Source: Chrysomallon squamiferum (taxonomy: Eukaryota > Mollusca > Gastropoda > Neomphalida > Peltospiridae). Taken from it: DNA of 64,000 bases. Positions 1 to 12,900 of this stretch are shown in pieces. The stretch covers positions 9,040,669 to 9,104,668 of the forward strand of contig CM022679.1 of assembly GCA_012295275.1 (NCBI GenBank), given 5' to 3'. The position numbers were made by a program, and so were the translations under genes. The notes under the pieces are model-generated. The model was not told where the DNA came from, did not search any database, and worked only from the letters and a program-made list of their open reading frames with translations. Every line of letters begins with the position of its first letter. Positions within the stretch are counted from its first letter, which is position 1.

Positions 1-537
1 ATACGTGAATATAATCACTGACTGCTTAAAGTATGTAATAACTAAATAGATGTCATAAATATTTTTTCATATACCATTATTGTAAATTAAATAATAATAA
101 AAATAATAATAATAATAATTACAATAATATTAATGTTGTTTTTGTTATTTAAATATTAATTTTTAATAAAAGTCAACCATCAAATTCAATGTATTTTAAA
201 CAAGCAATTTATTTGATGTCTATTACAGAATAAGTATTTTATTTTTACTGTAGGTTATTTTAAAAATGTTTAATATTATAATAGCTCATACTGTTACACT
301 TCATCTATTAGTTTGGATAATAGTGTGTGATATAACAACAAATTAAAAATAACTGATATTAATTATTGAATTTATCAAATGAACAATATTTCATTGTGAT
401 AAATAAATTATTACTGTTATATATATATGAATGAAATATGTTTTGGTAAAATATTTTTTATTATTAATTTTGTTGAGGGGTGTATGTGTATTTAGTGATG
501 TTTTATGTTATAAATTGAATCATATTTCGTTACTATA

Positions 538-570
<33 letters not shown>

Positions 571-772
571 ACAAAAAAACAATAACAAAAACAATTTTTT
601 TTGCTGAACCAGAAACGTATAAGATAATATCAAGGATAAATATTTTTATTTATAACATATACTTCTTTTATAAATTTATATTGAAGTTTATATTTTATTA
701 GATATTAGTGATTAAAACTTTATATTGCTAAACTTAGATCTAAATTTATTTATTATTTTTCATTACATTCAG
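1..772 (+). other. Intron upstream of ZZEF1 exon 1 as numbered here
   Basis: AT-rich sequence with AAT/ATT repeats (about 90-118 and 541-569) and no ORF with coding character. It ends in an acceptor (CAG at 770-772) in front of the first recognisable exon, so I read it as intron of ZZEF1. The upstream exon is outside the window. Confidence 0.6.
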
Positions 773-1351
773 ATAGATGATGGCTTTTCAGACAGTGATA
801 CAGAACCAGGTAAGATAATAATTCTTCTGTTTTCAATTTCATTACCTAAATTAAACATTCAATTAAATATATACAGTGGCATTTCTCCTTCTATTGCAGA
901 ATATTCATTTATTATTGTTATTATTATTATTATTATTATTATATGTTTATAATATTCTATAAAACTCAAAACTGTTTTAATTTATGATTTTTTCTTTTTC
1001 TTTTTAGTATAGTTTTACCACAGATGTAGTAAATGTAAATGTTTAAATTATGTGTCAATTATAGATTTGCTTGCATTCATTTATATATATGTGTGTATAT
1101 ATATTTATAGATGTATATATTATATACATATACATACATATATATATATATATTGAATGTTAATTTTGGTTTGGTTCTAGTTGACAAAGAGACATCACCT
1201 TTAACTGATCTCCATGCTTTGTTTTCTGAACCCAACATCCTCAGAAGTGTTGCTGCAAAAATCAAGTTAGTTTTTTTTTTTTTTTCTCAAACATTAGGTA
1301 AAAAGAAAAGAAAATATGAATTATAACGCTTTGTAATAATTATTATTACTA

Positions 1352-1398
<47 letters not shown>

Positions 1399-3894
1399 GT
1401 TATTATTATTATTAATTAGTTAGTTAGTTTTATTATTTTTAGTTAGTTTTATTATTTTATTTTTTTTTTTTTTCATATTTATTAGTTAGACTCATTGTTA
1501 TGTATCACATTTTTAATTCTATAATTAAATGTTTTGTTTACAATTTACATCTGTTAAAAATTATTTCCTTCTTGAATTTTTAAGTAAAAATTACTATTTA
1601 ATAAAATAATAATAAACAGTGTACTATTTAAAAAAAAAAAAAATTTTTTAATAAAATAATAATAATAATAAAACATTTGTAAAATAATGGTTAGTATAAT
1701 TTTGAACATTTGATTACAGAGAAAAGATACCTGAAAATGTCATACACCAGCATCATGGTCATATTATGCGATGGCTTCGAGAAAGACCTGATCGACTGGA
1801 GGTATTTTTGTTGAACATAAAAATATTACACTGCACTTAATCAGTCAGAATATATTGCAAATCAGAGAAGAGGGTGTTAGTTGCCATTTTCAACACATAG
1901 TGGTGTTTATAGCTAAAACTTTTTAAATTTATAAAAAATATTTTAGTATCACAAGTAGAAATGGAAATTTATTTAATCTACACATATGTTTGAGTAATAA
2001 TGTACATTTAATTTTTTTTTTTTTTTAAATTAAAAATAAAAATAAAAATGCTTTTGTTATTTTATGATATTCTGATGAGTAACATGTTTTTTAAAACTTG
2101 TTTTAATGATACTGTACAGAAAAACTAGTTTAAGAATGAATTGTGTTTTCAGGAAACTGTCACTTTGGCTCAATTCTGTGATCTTCTCATGGCAAAAAAT
2201 GTTTCCAGAGCTGAAGCAGTTAAAGTAAAGAAAATGATTTTTTATGAATACTGGCCTGAAATAAAATCTCATTATTCTTAGTTAGAAACATACAGAAATT
2301 TAATCATTTTCAGATTATTGCCAATAAACTGAGGATTCTAAAATAATGCAAAATAAATATTATCGTGTTCAAAATATCTTATTTTTTAATTAAATACAAC
2401 TGTATAATTCTCACTGATATTTATAATTGTTACTTTAAAATGTTTCATTATCAACATTTTGACTTCTTTATAACACTTTCTTAAAATCTTACCTTACAGT
2501 TTATTCGTTTCTTAAAGTTGTTGGTTGAAATTGATAAAAGAAAATTTATGCTTTACCTGACGTTAATTATTTGTTTTCTGCAGGCTTTTCAGCAGTTTGA
2601 CACAGATGGCAGTGGAGTTGCTGAAGTCAGTGCGATGCTTGATGCGTTGCAGTCATACACAGGTGGATACATGATGGGAGAACTGGGAAAAAATATCAGA
2701 ATGTTGCAAGCATGTTCACTAACCCCTGGTGGGTATCAAGTCACAATTCTACTGAAACTGTGTCTCTGATCTTAACATTAATTAAAAAGAATTTTTTTTT
2801 ATTAAAAAGTTAAAAAATGAAATAAAAAAAAAAATTATATATATATATATATAAATGCATGTAAATATATTTATTTATATTTTTATGAAATAATCAATTT
2901 TAAATGAATTAAGAACGTTCAGACATTATACATTCATCTTTAGATGTTTTCAGGTTAAAATATATTAAATTAATAAAACATAATCTTCATTAATGTATCT
3001 CTTTGGATTTTAAATATCACTATCATAGCCACACAGGCTGTGGATGTTTATTGGGATGAAATGTCTTTTCATAACAACACAGAAGAACACTGACTGATTT
3101 TAATTCCAGGTTTATTAATGTGTTTTACTAACAGACAGACAGAATAACAGATTTTTGTTTTTGCAGGGTTTGTAGATGTCTATGCCGGTGATAAGAGTCC
3201 AATTATAAACCACGGAGAGAGGGTGCTCAAGGTAGATGCTTCGTTATTTATTACATATTTACTTTTCTAGTTTTGGAAGATTCAGGGGAAAACAATTATA
3301 TTCTTTTTGTTTTGAAAACTTGTTATTATATTTAATATCTCTAGAATTGTTTAAACTTAAAATTGACACTAATTTTTAAAAAGATAATAATTTCAGTTAT
3401 TTAAATCAAAAATAAAATTGATAGATTTCTTCCATCTGTTTGAAATTTCCAAATAGGTTTAATCCCTCAATTCACATTTATTTGTTATTCTAAATTTTAA
3501 CTCTTGGTTCCTTGAAAAAAACAAATATTTCTTGCGCTAGATAAGAAGTTTTGGAAATATGACACTTTAGATTTTTGATTTTTCATCAAAAATGGACACA
3601 GGGATTAATATTTACATCTTTGTTTCTCAGAAACCAGTGGATCAACTTAAACTTGGTATCACTATGGTTGTAATATTTTTATATATATATATATATATAT
3701 ATACATCCACATTTGATGGAGATATTGAGTTGTTGGTTATTGTTGCAGTTTGTGGTTTCTCTGTTTTCAGTATCTGTTACGAAATCGTGCAGAAAGCTCA
3801 GCCCTGCCGTTTCCTTATCTTAATGGGTTTAACAACACCAGCAACATGAGAACCTCTGTACTTAGATCAGCTTTTACATCACTGAAAGAAGCAG
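773..3894 (+). other. ZZEF1: ZZEF1 exons 1-7: N-terminal region with EF-hand
   Basis: Exons: 773-809, 1181-1265, 1720-1801, 2153-2224, 2584-2728, 3167-3231, 3771-3894. Exons 1-2 encode an acidic, poorly conserved stretch. Exon 3 carries a conserved HHG...RWL motif. Exon 5 encodes one EF-hand loop, DTDGSGVAEVSA, followed by a helix that ends in QACSLTPG. The loop keeps acidic or polar ligands at positions 1, 3 and 5 and Glu at 9, but position 12 is Ala rather than the usual Glu. Calcium binding is therefore doubtful. As I recall, human ZZEF1 also lacks Glu at this position. Exon 7 matches the conserved segment leading into the DOC domain. Confidence 0.9.
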
Positions 3895-6857
3895 GTCTGA
3901 AAACAATTTGGATGTTTTTCCTCAAATTAAAAAAAACCCATTAATAATTATAATAATAATAATATTATACATTTGTTTCTCATTAAGTTAATAAAGAAAC
4001 AACAGTATTTCAGTCTTTCATCAGTTATTTATTGGAAAAGTTATTACATTAAAGAGGTAGTTTCTAATAAAGTTAAATATGAATGTTTGACCACTTTATC
4101 AAACTTTTATTTGATTTTTTTTTTTATATGTAAGGGCTTACAGGCCCTATATAACTTTTAAAGAAAATGCAAAAAAACCAACCACACAGGGAGGTAAGCA
4201 CTTTTGCACAAGCAGTAAATATCCAATGTCAAAAACTGTAAAACTAATTAGATTAGTTATCATGAAGTAAAAGTTAATCGGAATATGTCAGTACATCAAA
4301 TTCAGTTTTGGTAAAAATGGATCTAAGCCCTTTTTAAGCTGAGCTTTCATATTTTAACCTGCAATGTAAAGTACTTTTCAGTGACATACTAGTACATTCA
4401 GAAAAGTGAATTAACCTTAAAAAAATAAAAATAATAATAATAATAATAATTACAAAACAAATGATGCAATTGTTTTCACACATTATAAAGACATTATTAC
4501 TTTTTTTAAAATTTTTCTTCTTTTCTACAGATTTACTTTATTTTAGATATGGAAATTTGATTAGAAAGCTAGTATTTATGTTGTAAAGGGTTTTTATAAA
4601 TTGTTATTTTTAACTATGTATCAGTGTAGATTTGTCAATTTGTCTTGCAGCTAATGATGAAAACGAAGAACAGGAGCTGGCGGAGGGAGAGGAGTTGAAA
4701 CCAATCACGAGATGTTACTCATCAATTGAAGTGTCAACAAACGCATCAGATTCTTACAGGTGAAATTTTGCTTTTATCTTTACACAGGTACAGACATTTA
4801 ATTCTGTGTTATACCCCAGTATATTAGATATAAATATAAGTGATTATTCATATTCAATTTTCATTGTTATTTCAAGGTATAAATTGCATTCATGCATATA
4901 GGTACAGAGCCATACACAACATATGCACATCACACAGATACACACACTAAACACACTTGGTAATAGTTATTTTGCTTCTGGATTATAAACAGTTGTGGAA
5001 CTGATTGTTCTCTATACTAAATGTAGATATATTAATGAAAGAGCCAATGCTGCAAGCCATTAAACATGGTATTGCAGAATCATATTTCCTGTACTGTCCA
5101 ATAGGTACAAAATGTTAATTTTATAAAGTGTTGAGGTGCCATTTTACAATCTATGATTCAAACATACAGATTTTAATTTCGCTCAGATTTTTGATACATA
5201 TTTGTCTTTAATACATTCCAGGCTGACTAATGGAGACCCAAACACATTCTGGCAGTCAGATGGGGCAGCAAGAACACACTGGGTCAGGTGTGTGTGTAGC
5301 ATTCATAAATACACAGCCTCTAATACTTGATTTAACCTGTATCACTAATATTCAGCTAATATCTTATCATAATACAGTTAGAGTCAAATAACGAAGTGAT
5401 TCAGATTTGAAATTCCTTACTATTGAAAATGTGTTTTTTAAAAGATGGATTTTTTTTTTTTAATTTTTAGGTTAAGTTTGTAAACAAATTATATTGCAAA
5501 GGTGAGTTAAAGTTATGAAAGTTCCAGTTTACTAATATTAAAATTTTAGCAGGTTACTGATCTCGTTATAAATTTTGAAAATAATGTTGACCATGAAAAA
5601 GTCTTCTGGAATTAAATATCAAATTGGTGGGGTTTTTCTTTGGCAGATTACGTATGAGAAACAACGTTGTTCTGAAACAACTGTCAATATCAGTGGCATC
5701 ATCGGATCAGAGCTACATGCCAGAGTTGGTGACAGTAACGGCTGGGAGAAGTCCTCGCACTTTGAGGGAACTCAAAGAAGTCAGAATATCTAGGTACGTA
5801 GCATCAAAATGAGCACAGTTATAACCAGTCTGTAGGTAATTTACTGTGGCTAGGGAAAACCTTAGTTTTAATGCATTATAATTAGGTTAAAGAGTATTAA
5901 GTGAGAAAACATAAGTAAATAAATCATGAAAAATAGTAAGAGGAGATTTACCTTGTTTTTTTTTTTTTAGAGTCTTTTATAAACCAGTTGACTATTGTCT
6001 GTGTAAATTCAGTGTATGATAGTTGATGCAGGAAGAAACAATACTTGGCAGATTGTTAAGAAAATTAAATCTGAATTGGATATCAAACAAAAAAAGTCTA
6101 AATTTGCATTGTTTATTTATTTTTCTTTTTTTCAGTCCAGTGAACGGAGATGTTATTCTGTTGAAAAATGCCAAAGTTTTCTATCCAAGTAAGTTTTTCA
6201 TAATTTTTCTAACAACAGACCTTATACACAAATAATAGATTGTATCGGCCAGATAATGAAAAAAAATTATAAATATTTTCTTCGCTGCTCTGTAAGAAAA
6301 TTTTCAGTTAATTTGTAGCATTTTAATTATTTTCTGCTTGATTCTGTTGTTGACTGTATTCTTGGTTTAACTGTTTTCATTATGGAGTGGTTTTGTTTCA
6401 GTTGTTCAGATTAACATTAACCGTTGTCATAGTGATGGTTGTGATACAAGAATACATGGCATTAAAACACTTGGTTACAGGTAATAAGATATCTTAAAAT
6501 TGTGAAAGTATTTTGTAGCTTGTTAATAAGTGATTAACATTATAACTGATGATTTATATACATCGTTATATTAGGCCAATGTATAAGATAAAGAAAAAAG
6601 TTCCATACACCAGCATTTAACAAAAATAGTTTTTTGGTATGTTAATTTTAATTTTTTTATTTTTTTATTATATACATTTTTATATACTGCTTTCCAAAGA
6701 GTACTATAATTCAATAATAATTAATTAACTTAATTTTATGATTAGATTTAAATTGATTTTGTTTTTCCTCAAAAATCTATTCTAGACTCTTACATGTGTA
6801 TGAAAAGTTGAGAAAAGACATTCTAAACAAATTTACTTCCAGTACTAAGAATTATGT

Positions 6858-6901
<44 letters not shown>

Positions 6902-9900
6902 TGTACATACAGTGTGTATTTTAAATGTTTAGGAGAAACGCAACTAAAATGAGTGTGTTTTTTTAAAACACTTTGTTTACAGAGTGGTCAAGGAGGCTGC
7001 AGTGACCGTGCTGGACGCTACAGCTATCTGGTATCTGCAGATTCTTTCCTCCACTGTGTCAGTGACAATACCACAGTCTCCTCAACTCCGACATTCTGTC
7101 TTGTCACACACTAGGTAATACGTTTACCATTTTAAGTAATATATTTAAAAACAAACTAAGTGATACCTTTACCAACACACTAGGTAATATGTTTACCATT
7201 GTAAGTTATATATTTACCAACACACTAAGTGATACATTTACCAACACATTAGGTAATATGTTTACCGACACAATATGTAATATATTCACCGACACAGTAA
7301 TATATTTACCAACACACTAAGTAATACATTTACCAACACATTAGGTAATATGTTTACTGACACAATATGTAATATATTCACCGACACAGTAATATATTTA
7401 CCAACACACTAAGTGATACATTTACCAACACATTAGGTAATATGTTTACAGACACAATATGTAATATATTCACCGACACAGTAATATATTTACCAACACA
7501 CTAAGTGATACGTTTACCAACACATTAAGTAATATGTTTACTGACACATTAAGTAATATATTTACCAACATACTAAGTAATATATTTACCGACACACTAA
7601 GTAATACGTTTACCGACACATTAAGTAATATGTTTACCAACACATTAGGAAATACGATTGTTGACGCACTAGGTAATATGTTTGAATGTGGAATTATCCT
7701 TATTATCTTTTAATTATTTATTCTGTTATATTTTTAATACAATGAAGATATTCACATTTATTTATGTATTTATCTTTTTTTTTTTGAATTTATATATAAA
7801 CATATTTTAATTTTTATTCAGCTGTATTTTTAGTATAATTTGATAATTTAGTCTTCTGAATAAGTCACTCTTTCATAATTTGCTTTCAGTGTGAATAATT
7901 CACACGTAAAAGCCATATTAATAACTAGAAAAATAATTTTGAAGATTCTGTTTTAAATTCTAATGTATTGTTGGGGTTTTTTTTCTTTCTTTCAGACAAG
8001 CTCTGGAACACATGCCTCCACTTTCCTTATGTCCAGCCAGCAAAGATCGTCCTCAGTTTCTCTCTAAACATGTTCTGCAGGAGATGGACACATTTATCAT
8101 GGATCTCTCCAAGTAACATTCTCTTATTAAACTGTTTACACATGGTCCAAGTTTTGTTAAAAAATACAGTCAGAATTTTAATTAACTCTTTCAGCACCAA
8201 ATTAAGTCACAACACATACTTCCCAGATCCAAGTGTTGTAAATGAAATATCAGGCTTAAGTTATGTTAGTGTGATGTGTTATGTCAAGATATGTTGTCAA
8301 CAGTTTTCTTCTAGTATGTTGAGATATGTTGCCAGTGGTGTTTAAAGTATTAATCACAACAACAACCAAAAAATAATAATTTAATTTTTTTTTTAAATTC
8401 TAATATTTTTCTGTGAAGCAAAGTTAATTATTTCAATTATTAAAATTTATTTCTTTGAAATTTAGGGTTTTTGACTATTTTTAAATTCAGATTTGATGTA
8501 AGCAAAATTAGTTATTTCAAAATAACTCCTTTGTTTATTGAATGTTATTTCCTTGATTTTTCATCTTTTGTTGTATGAAAGAAAGGAAATTGTGAATGAT
8601 GTTGTAATACTGTTACATGCTATAAAACTGTATTTCAGCTGTGACGATAAAATGCTTCCAGAAGGACTTCATCTTCTACTTTCCCTCAACTTAGCTCGTG
8701 GGAATGTCAGTGGATTACTCAAAACTGTCAAACACTTTCTGGGTAAGTTATTTAAAATAATTCTGCTTACTATATATGTCCTTAATAAATAAGAATAAAT
8801 CAGTTTCCCCTATTATAAATATTATTATTGTTATTACTGTTTTATTTATTTTTTTAATTTTAATTTTAATTTTTATTTAGCACTGAATAATATGATTAAA
8901 TTAAAAAATTTGATCATATTTATATTTGTTCTGTTTTTTAACCAGACAATCCAGATCTGTCTCTGCCTTGTACAGCTTTGTTATCCAAGATGGTAGAAGC
9001 TAGAAATAGCTGCTGGGAAAAACTATGTAAGTGATAAATATTTTAAAACATTTCTTAATCAGTCTTGCTAATAAAAAATACAATGAAGGTAAATTGAAAA
9101 TATTTTTATACTTAAAAAAAAAAAAAAATTCCATGGACTTGCAAATTTTGCTTATTTGTATGTGTGTTTGTGTTTGCTTTCTGTCTGTCTGTCTCTGGGT
9201 ATGTATGTGTGTGTATGTGCAGGTATGTATGTGTGTGCATACACATTTGGTGCAGATATAACATATTCTGATTAAGGAATGACAGCAAGGTTTTTATTTA
9301 ATAACACTTCACTTTTCTTTAAAAAAGATGTTAATTAATTGTTTTAAACACTTATATTTTTCTTTTCTTTTTCCTCATCTCTATTTTTTCTGAACTTGCT
9401 GTTAATTCTGAGTTTTAGTGTGTGATGTCTTGTTATTCCAGGTGTTCCACTGCAGCTGTCACTGTGTGGTTGTGATGGAGGTCAGAGTGATGACTCTACA
9501 GGACCTGATAATGTCATCCTCAAACACACAGGAACAACCTTCCCAAGTACATTCATATCACACGTTTGATAAAACCTTTAATACTGCAGTCTTACTGAAT
9601 TACACTGTGATGAAATTCACATCCCCATTTCCTCTACTACTGCAGTATTTAATAAATCTGTTTCTCTGTTTTTACTATATATATATATATAGATAGATAG
9701 TTATATAGATAAATAGAGATATAGAAGTGTGTGTATGTATATTTATTTATTTATATTTATTTATACCATATATTTGGAATCTTCAAAATTATTACTTAAA
9801 TAAAGTAAGGAATCTTAATATTTAATACATAAAACTTGATTATTTTTCAGTGTATCTGAGTGAAGAAGGGAAAACCAAAGTGAATATGTTTTTCAAATCA

Positions 9901-12900
9901 CCAGAAACAATGCAACTAATAAAGCTTAGAATAAAGGTTTGTGGTGCTGTTTCTTGAACTGTTAATGGATTTGATTTGATTTTCAGCTTTCAGTTACTTT
10001 ACAGGAATTCTATTTTTAAAATTCTATTTTAGAGATATGTTGGACTTTCAGTATAATAATACATATATATCAATGTTAAATGAAGATTTAAAATTTTTTA
10101 AGTGATATCTTGGTCGTCTCTTTTGGACTGATACTGTTAATGTTTTCTTGAAAATCCATCATTATTAAAACACTGTCAGTAGATTAAAAAGTATCATGTT
10201 ATGTTTCTTCCCAAGACTACTTGATCTGCACAAATAAAGACCTGTTCCAATTACCTTGATGTTTAATAAATATATATGATTTTATATTTTCTTTTTCATA
10301 GTTTTTAATTTCTCAGACAATTCCCATTTACTGTTGTTGTTTTTAAACATTTTATATTTTCTTATCAGCATTTCTAAATTTGTCAGAATATTTATGTTTA
10401 CCCTTAATTCTTTTTTTTATACATTTTATTTTATATATTTTCCTGTCTGTTTTAAAACTTCTCAGACTGTTTTCATGTACGATTGCTGTTCTTAATTATT
10501 TTACATTTTCTTCTCTAAATTTTTTAATTTTGCCAGCTATTTCTATTTGCCAAGGTTATTATTTCTAAATTTCTCAATGTTATCTTGCAGGCTGTGTCAG
10601 GGTCAAGAGGGCCACGGAGAGGACTGGTGTTTGTTTTCAATGAGAAGTAATTAAGATAACTGATTACACTGTCTTTTTTTTTGAGAGAAAATATTTGAGA
10701 CATTTCTATAACCAGCTTTAGTAATGTGATACGGATTTGTTTGTTTTGTACAAATACTTGAAGAAAATATTGATGCCTGTATTTTATATTTATTATATAT
10801 TTTATTTTGTGTAATTTTTTAGATGTTTTTTTGTATTTATTATTATTATTATTTTTTTTTTTTTTTTTTTTTGCCTAACAAATTTGTATAAAATAATAAG
10901 AAAAAGAAGGTAAGAATGAAAAATATGTGTGTATGTGTGTGTGTGTAAATATATATAAAATTCTTCTTCTTTAATTTTTCTTACTATTTCTTTATCAATT
11001 CACAACACAAAATCATTTTGTGCCTGAATCGTTGATTACTCAGGTGGTTTATTTTCAGTGTTTATATTTCAGAAATGAATTCAGTTTAGAAAAGCAGGTG
11101 GAAAGGTTTGCATACTATGACAGGTGGACTGAGTTAGAATACAAGTTCAGTGTAAAAGTCAGGCATGTGTTACACTTTTACTCGTAATACAACTAGCTTA
11201 CTTTTTATACTTTCAACTTAACCCTTTGTTTTTTAAATTGTCACACACTATTCAGTTTATTTACTTTATACATAATCTGTTAAACAGCCAGCTTCTATGA
11301 TAAACTTTAGTTTAACCCTTTTGCTTATAGATAGACACAAGTAAACATCAGTATACAGTGACTGCTACATGTGTCCTAACTGCATAATAAGCCTGTATCC
11401 AAATAATAGTGATATTAATTTCTAGTTTAGTAAAATATCTATAAAGTATTGCTTGACTGGAATATCAGATTGGAATATTCAGTTTCATTATACACTGTGT
11501 TCATTTTATTCTAAAATTATTTTAAATAGATGATAAAAAAATTTAATTTTGATTTTTCTCATTTTAGAAACAGTGGCATTGGAGGAAAATCTGACAATCC
11601 AGTAGCCTATTTCACATTTGATGATGATTGGTAATTTATATTTTTATTATGCAAAAATTTTAATTGTAGATGTTAATTGTGAATTGGATATACGAAGATC
11701 AAAATTAAAAACACAAAAACATATTTGCTTGTTTGTATGTTTTTGATTTTATAATATTTTTTATAATATGAAATGTTATTTTTGGGGTCACAGTGACATA
11801 AAAACAAATGTTATATGTTACAGTTAAAAAGTAAAGAAGAAGAAGAATAGCTAAGAACACATATTAATAATAATAATAACAGTAGTAATAATAAATAAAT
11901 AAATAAATGCATAAATATATATAAAAAAATAATAATAATAATAATTGATTAATTTTCCAGTTTTCATTTAATTTTAATACAAAACTTACTTTATTTTCAG
12001 TGATGAAATTGACATTCCAGTATCTTGGTATCCATGTGGACAGGTATGATTAAATTATAAATGTATATAAAAATAACATCGACAGATTTCACCTCGATAT
12101 ACACCATTAAGCCTTTAATACATAGAAATCCACACTGTTGCGAATATTCCATAATCAGGATGCCAGCTTAAAAATATTAACCAATCAGCTCAGTTAGTGA
12201 AACTTTCCACCATCCCGTAATAGTGCAGTGTATGAAATTATTAATTAACAAGCATGATTACACTACAGAGGCTTTTGTTTTTAATCATAAAAATGTAAGT
12301 CTCAAAGTGTTATGTTACATGCCACAGCAACAGCTGATAAAAGTTAACTTTTTTCTTCAAAGATCAGCGAACTGTCCATTGCCACACAAACTTTCATGGA
12401 GTTTTTTTTATTAACTCCTCCTTTTAATTTGGTAAACCTTTTCTTTTCATCTGGAATCTTTTTATAAATATATATAATGTCTAATATGTTATCTGTTTGC
12501 AGTATGTGCCTATAAAGTTTACTTTCCTTTTTACGTTTAATCTTTTTTTTTTTAAATTAATGTTTAATATGTTATCTGTTTGCAGTATGTGCTGATAAAG
12601 CTTACTTTACTTTTGATCTGTAATCTGTTTTAAAAAACAAAAAACTGTTTAATATGTTATCTGTTTGCAGTATGTGCTGATAAAGTTTACTTTCCTTTTT
12701 ACGTTTAATCTTTTTAAAAAATTAATGTTTAATATGTTATCTGTTAAAAACTGATAAAAAACGTTTAATCTTTTAAAAAATAATGTTTAATATGTTATCT
12801 GTTTGCAGTATGTGTCTATAAAGTTTACTTTCCTTTTTATCTAATCTTTAAAAAAAAAATAATGTTTAATATGTTATCTGTTTGCAGTATGTGTCTATAA

